Shown here: in pieces, positions 5,888 to 6,741 of the stretch
Numbering within the stretch: the stretch's first letter is position 1
How the letters are laid out: every line of letters starts with the position of its first letter
Assembly (NCBI GenBank): GCA_027117675.1
Contig: JAJAYM010000339.1
Span: forward strand, 1-6,741
Reading direction: 5' to 3'
Origin: Actinomycetes bacterium
Lineage (GTDB): Bacteria; Actinomycetota; Actinomycetes; JAHEKZ01
Length of the DNA stretch: 6,741 bases
Position numbers and translations under genes: made by a program
Notes under the pieces: generated by a model
The model's database searches: none
What the model was told of the DNA's origin: nothing
The model's input: only the letters and a program-made list of their open reading frames with translations

Positions 5888-6670
5888 TTCCATCTTTAGA
5901 TCCATCATGACCCGGAACAGCCATGCGCAGACCAGGCACCAGGCCCAGCCGAGGACCAGACCACCCACCACATCGCTAAACCAATGGACGCCGAGCATCG
6001 CCCGGCTCGCAGCCACTGCGACCGCTACTCCTATCCCCACAGCGATGACCAGTCGTGAGTCCCAGTTGGGACGCACCACCAGCACCGCGAGCGCGAGCGC
6101 GAGGTAGGTGGCAGCGGCTGCCGTGGCGTGACCGGAGGGGAACGAGTAGCCGCTGAAGGGGGCCAGTGGGTCGAGTTCAGGGCGCGCACGTCCGGCCACC
6201 TCTTTGATCAGGTTGGACAGCGCCCACTGTCCGAAGACGACGGTGACCATCAAGAGCGCGAGGCGATAGCGCCTGAGGAGAATCAGCGCCACAGTGATAG
6301 CTCCCGCCACACCGATGACAACGACGGTGTCTCCCAGGTGAGTAATCCAGCGCAGGATGGCGGTGCTGTTCGTGCCCGCCGCGTCAGAGGCCCAGCGCTC
6401 GACGCGTTCGTCCCAGCGCAGGATCGCGGTGTCACGCTCGATCGCCTGGGCCAGGCCGCCAAGGACGACCCCAGCAACGACAAGCATGCTGAGCGCCACG
6501 CCCGCCCCGACGACGCGCGTCGGAGCGGGAGCCTCATCGAGCCCGGAACTCTCGGCCCCCGAACTGGCCCCCGGGCGACGCCGAGCGCGGCGTTGAACGA
6601 CGGCGACGGACGCGTAGGGCGCCCCCGCGGCCGCGGCCGCGACCAGGACCGTGACCAGAAGTGGAGTCAT
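5879..6670 (-). CDS. PAP2-family membrane phosphatase
   Basis: Integral membrane phosphatase of the PAP2 (type 2 phosphatidic acid phosphatase) superfamily. Members dephosphorylate lipid phosphates such as phosphatidate or undecaprenyl diphosphate. The 263 residues carry all three catalytic motifs: KX6RP (K156-R163-P164), PSGH (178-181, acid/base H181) and SRX5HX3D (S222-R223, nucleophile H229, D233). Hydrophobic stretches suggest about seven membrane segments near 3-25, 53-76, 112-132, 136-155, 184-199, 207-221 and 234-252. A basic RRARRR (27-32) and an Ala/Ser/Gly linker (33-50) lie between the first two. No Shine-Dalgarno precedes the ATG at 6670, which lies nine bases from a sigma-B-like -10, so translation may be nearly leaderless. 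The substrate cannot be read from the sequence. The gene converges on csbD and shares its terminator hairpin. Confidence 0.93.
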   Translation of the reverse strand: MTPLLVTVLVAAAAAGAPYASVAVVQRRARRRPGASSGAESSGLDEAPAPTRVVGAGVALSMLVVAGVVLGGLAQAIERDTAILRWDERVERWASDAAGTNSTAILRWITHLGDTVVVIGVAGAITVALILLRRYRLALLMVTVVFGQWALSNLIKEVAGRARPELDPLAPFSGYSFPSGHATAAAATYLALALAVLVVRPNWDSRLVIAVGIGVAVAVAASRAMLGVHWFSDVVGGLVLGWAWCLVCAWLFRVMMDLKMESA

Positions 6671-6677
6671 GGGGGAT

Positions 6678-6703
6678 GTTTACCCTGGAGCGGCGCTGGG
6701 TAC
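6678..6703 (+). promoter_or_regulatory. Sigma-B/sigma-F-like promoter toward the right edge
   Basis: GTTTAC (6678-6683), a 14-base spacer and GGGTAC (6698-6703) match the sigma-B consensus GTTTAA-N12-14-GGGTAT at 10 of 12 positions. Transcription would begin near 6710-6714, at or just before the ATG at 6714. Confidence 0.45.
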
Positions 6704-6705
6704 AC
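6680..6705 (-). promoter_or_regulatory. Sigma-B/sigma-F-like promoter toward the PAP2 gene
   Basis: Read on the - strand, GTGTAC (6705-6700), 14 bases, then GGGTAA (6685-6680) resembles the general-stress pattern GTTTAA-N12-14-GGGWAW, with a full -10 match and an imperfect -35. The start point would fall within a few bases of the PAP2 ATG at 6670, which explains the lack of an RBS. Confidence 0.4.
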
Positions 6706-6713
6706 CTCGGCGT

Positions 6714-6741
6714 ATGCCCCATCCGCTGCTCGGTGCCGACC
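6714..6741 (+). CDS. Possible start of a divergent gene, cut by right edge
   Basis: An ATG at 6714 opens a frame reading MPHPLLGAD up to the window end. There is no Shine-Dalgarno at a useful distance, but the upstream promoter-like sequence ends ten bases before the ATG, consistent with a leaderless or near-leaderless message. Nine residues are too few to name a family. A start further right, or no gene here, remains possible. Confidence 0.35.

Larger units (their letters stand above)
6678..6705. repeat. Interrupted palindrome between divergent genes
   Basis: GTTTACCC (6678-6685) and GGGTACAC (6698-6705) are inverted repeats matching at 7 of 8 positions around a 12-base centre. The element lies between the PAP2 start (6670, - strand) and a possible + strand start (6714). 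It could be a two-way promoter, as described in the next two entries, or an operator for a dimeric regulator. Confidence 0.65.

Noticed and set aside
1..6741. Mobile element, CRISPR array, tRNA or phage signature
   Set aside because: No transposase, integrase, direct-repeat array, tRNA-like fold or target-site duplication was seen; composition is even across the window.

Overview
The window is GC-rich and codes densely. It looks like a chromosomal segment from a high-GC actinobacterium. Three things point there: the gene order dnaK-grpE-dnaJ-hspR, the MerR-type repressor HspR, and a GrpE whose N-terminus carries the DKRRIDPETG stretch. I cannot name a genus from the sequence alone.

Left part (about 1-5578): a heat-shock operon on the + strand. 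It starts inside dnaK, at the interdomain linker, so the nucleotide-binding domain lies off the left edge. It continues with grpE (ATGA overlap), dnaJ (after a 91-base gap with a very strong Shine-Dalgarno), hspR (7 bases after dnaJ) and clpB (overlapping or almost touching hspR). Together these give a complete Hsp70 cycle (DnaK, its J-protein and its nucleotide exchange factor), the Hsp100 disaggregase that works with it, and the repressor expected to control them. No HspR operator (HAIR, CTTGAGT-N7-ACTCAAG) is visible in the window. If one exists it should lie upstream of dnaK, and clpB is probably carried by read-through.

Middle (5579-5890): a 57-residue CsbD-family general-stress protein. 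It has its own good RBS and a promoter-like sequence of the sigma-B/sigma-F type right after the clpB stop. A long perfect-stem hairpin follows and separates it from the convergent gene on the other strand.

Right part (5879-6741): a membrane PAP2-family phosphatase on the - strand with all three catalytic motifs. Upstream of it is a 28-bp interrupted palindrome whose two strands each read as a sigma-B/sigma-F-like promoter, one toward the PAP2 gene and one toward a possible + strand gene that begins at 6714 and is cut by the window edge.

Nothing here is an unknown defence or mobile system. The points worth a second look are the possible CTG start of clpB, the altered first P-loop of ClpB, the placement of clpB in the hspR operon, and the cluster of stress-sigma-like promoters around the csbD and PAP2 genes.
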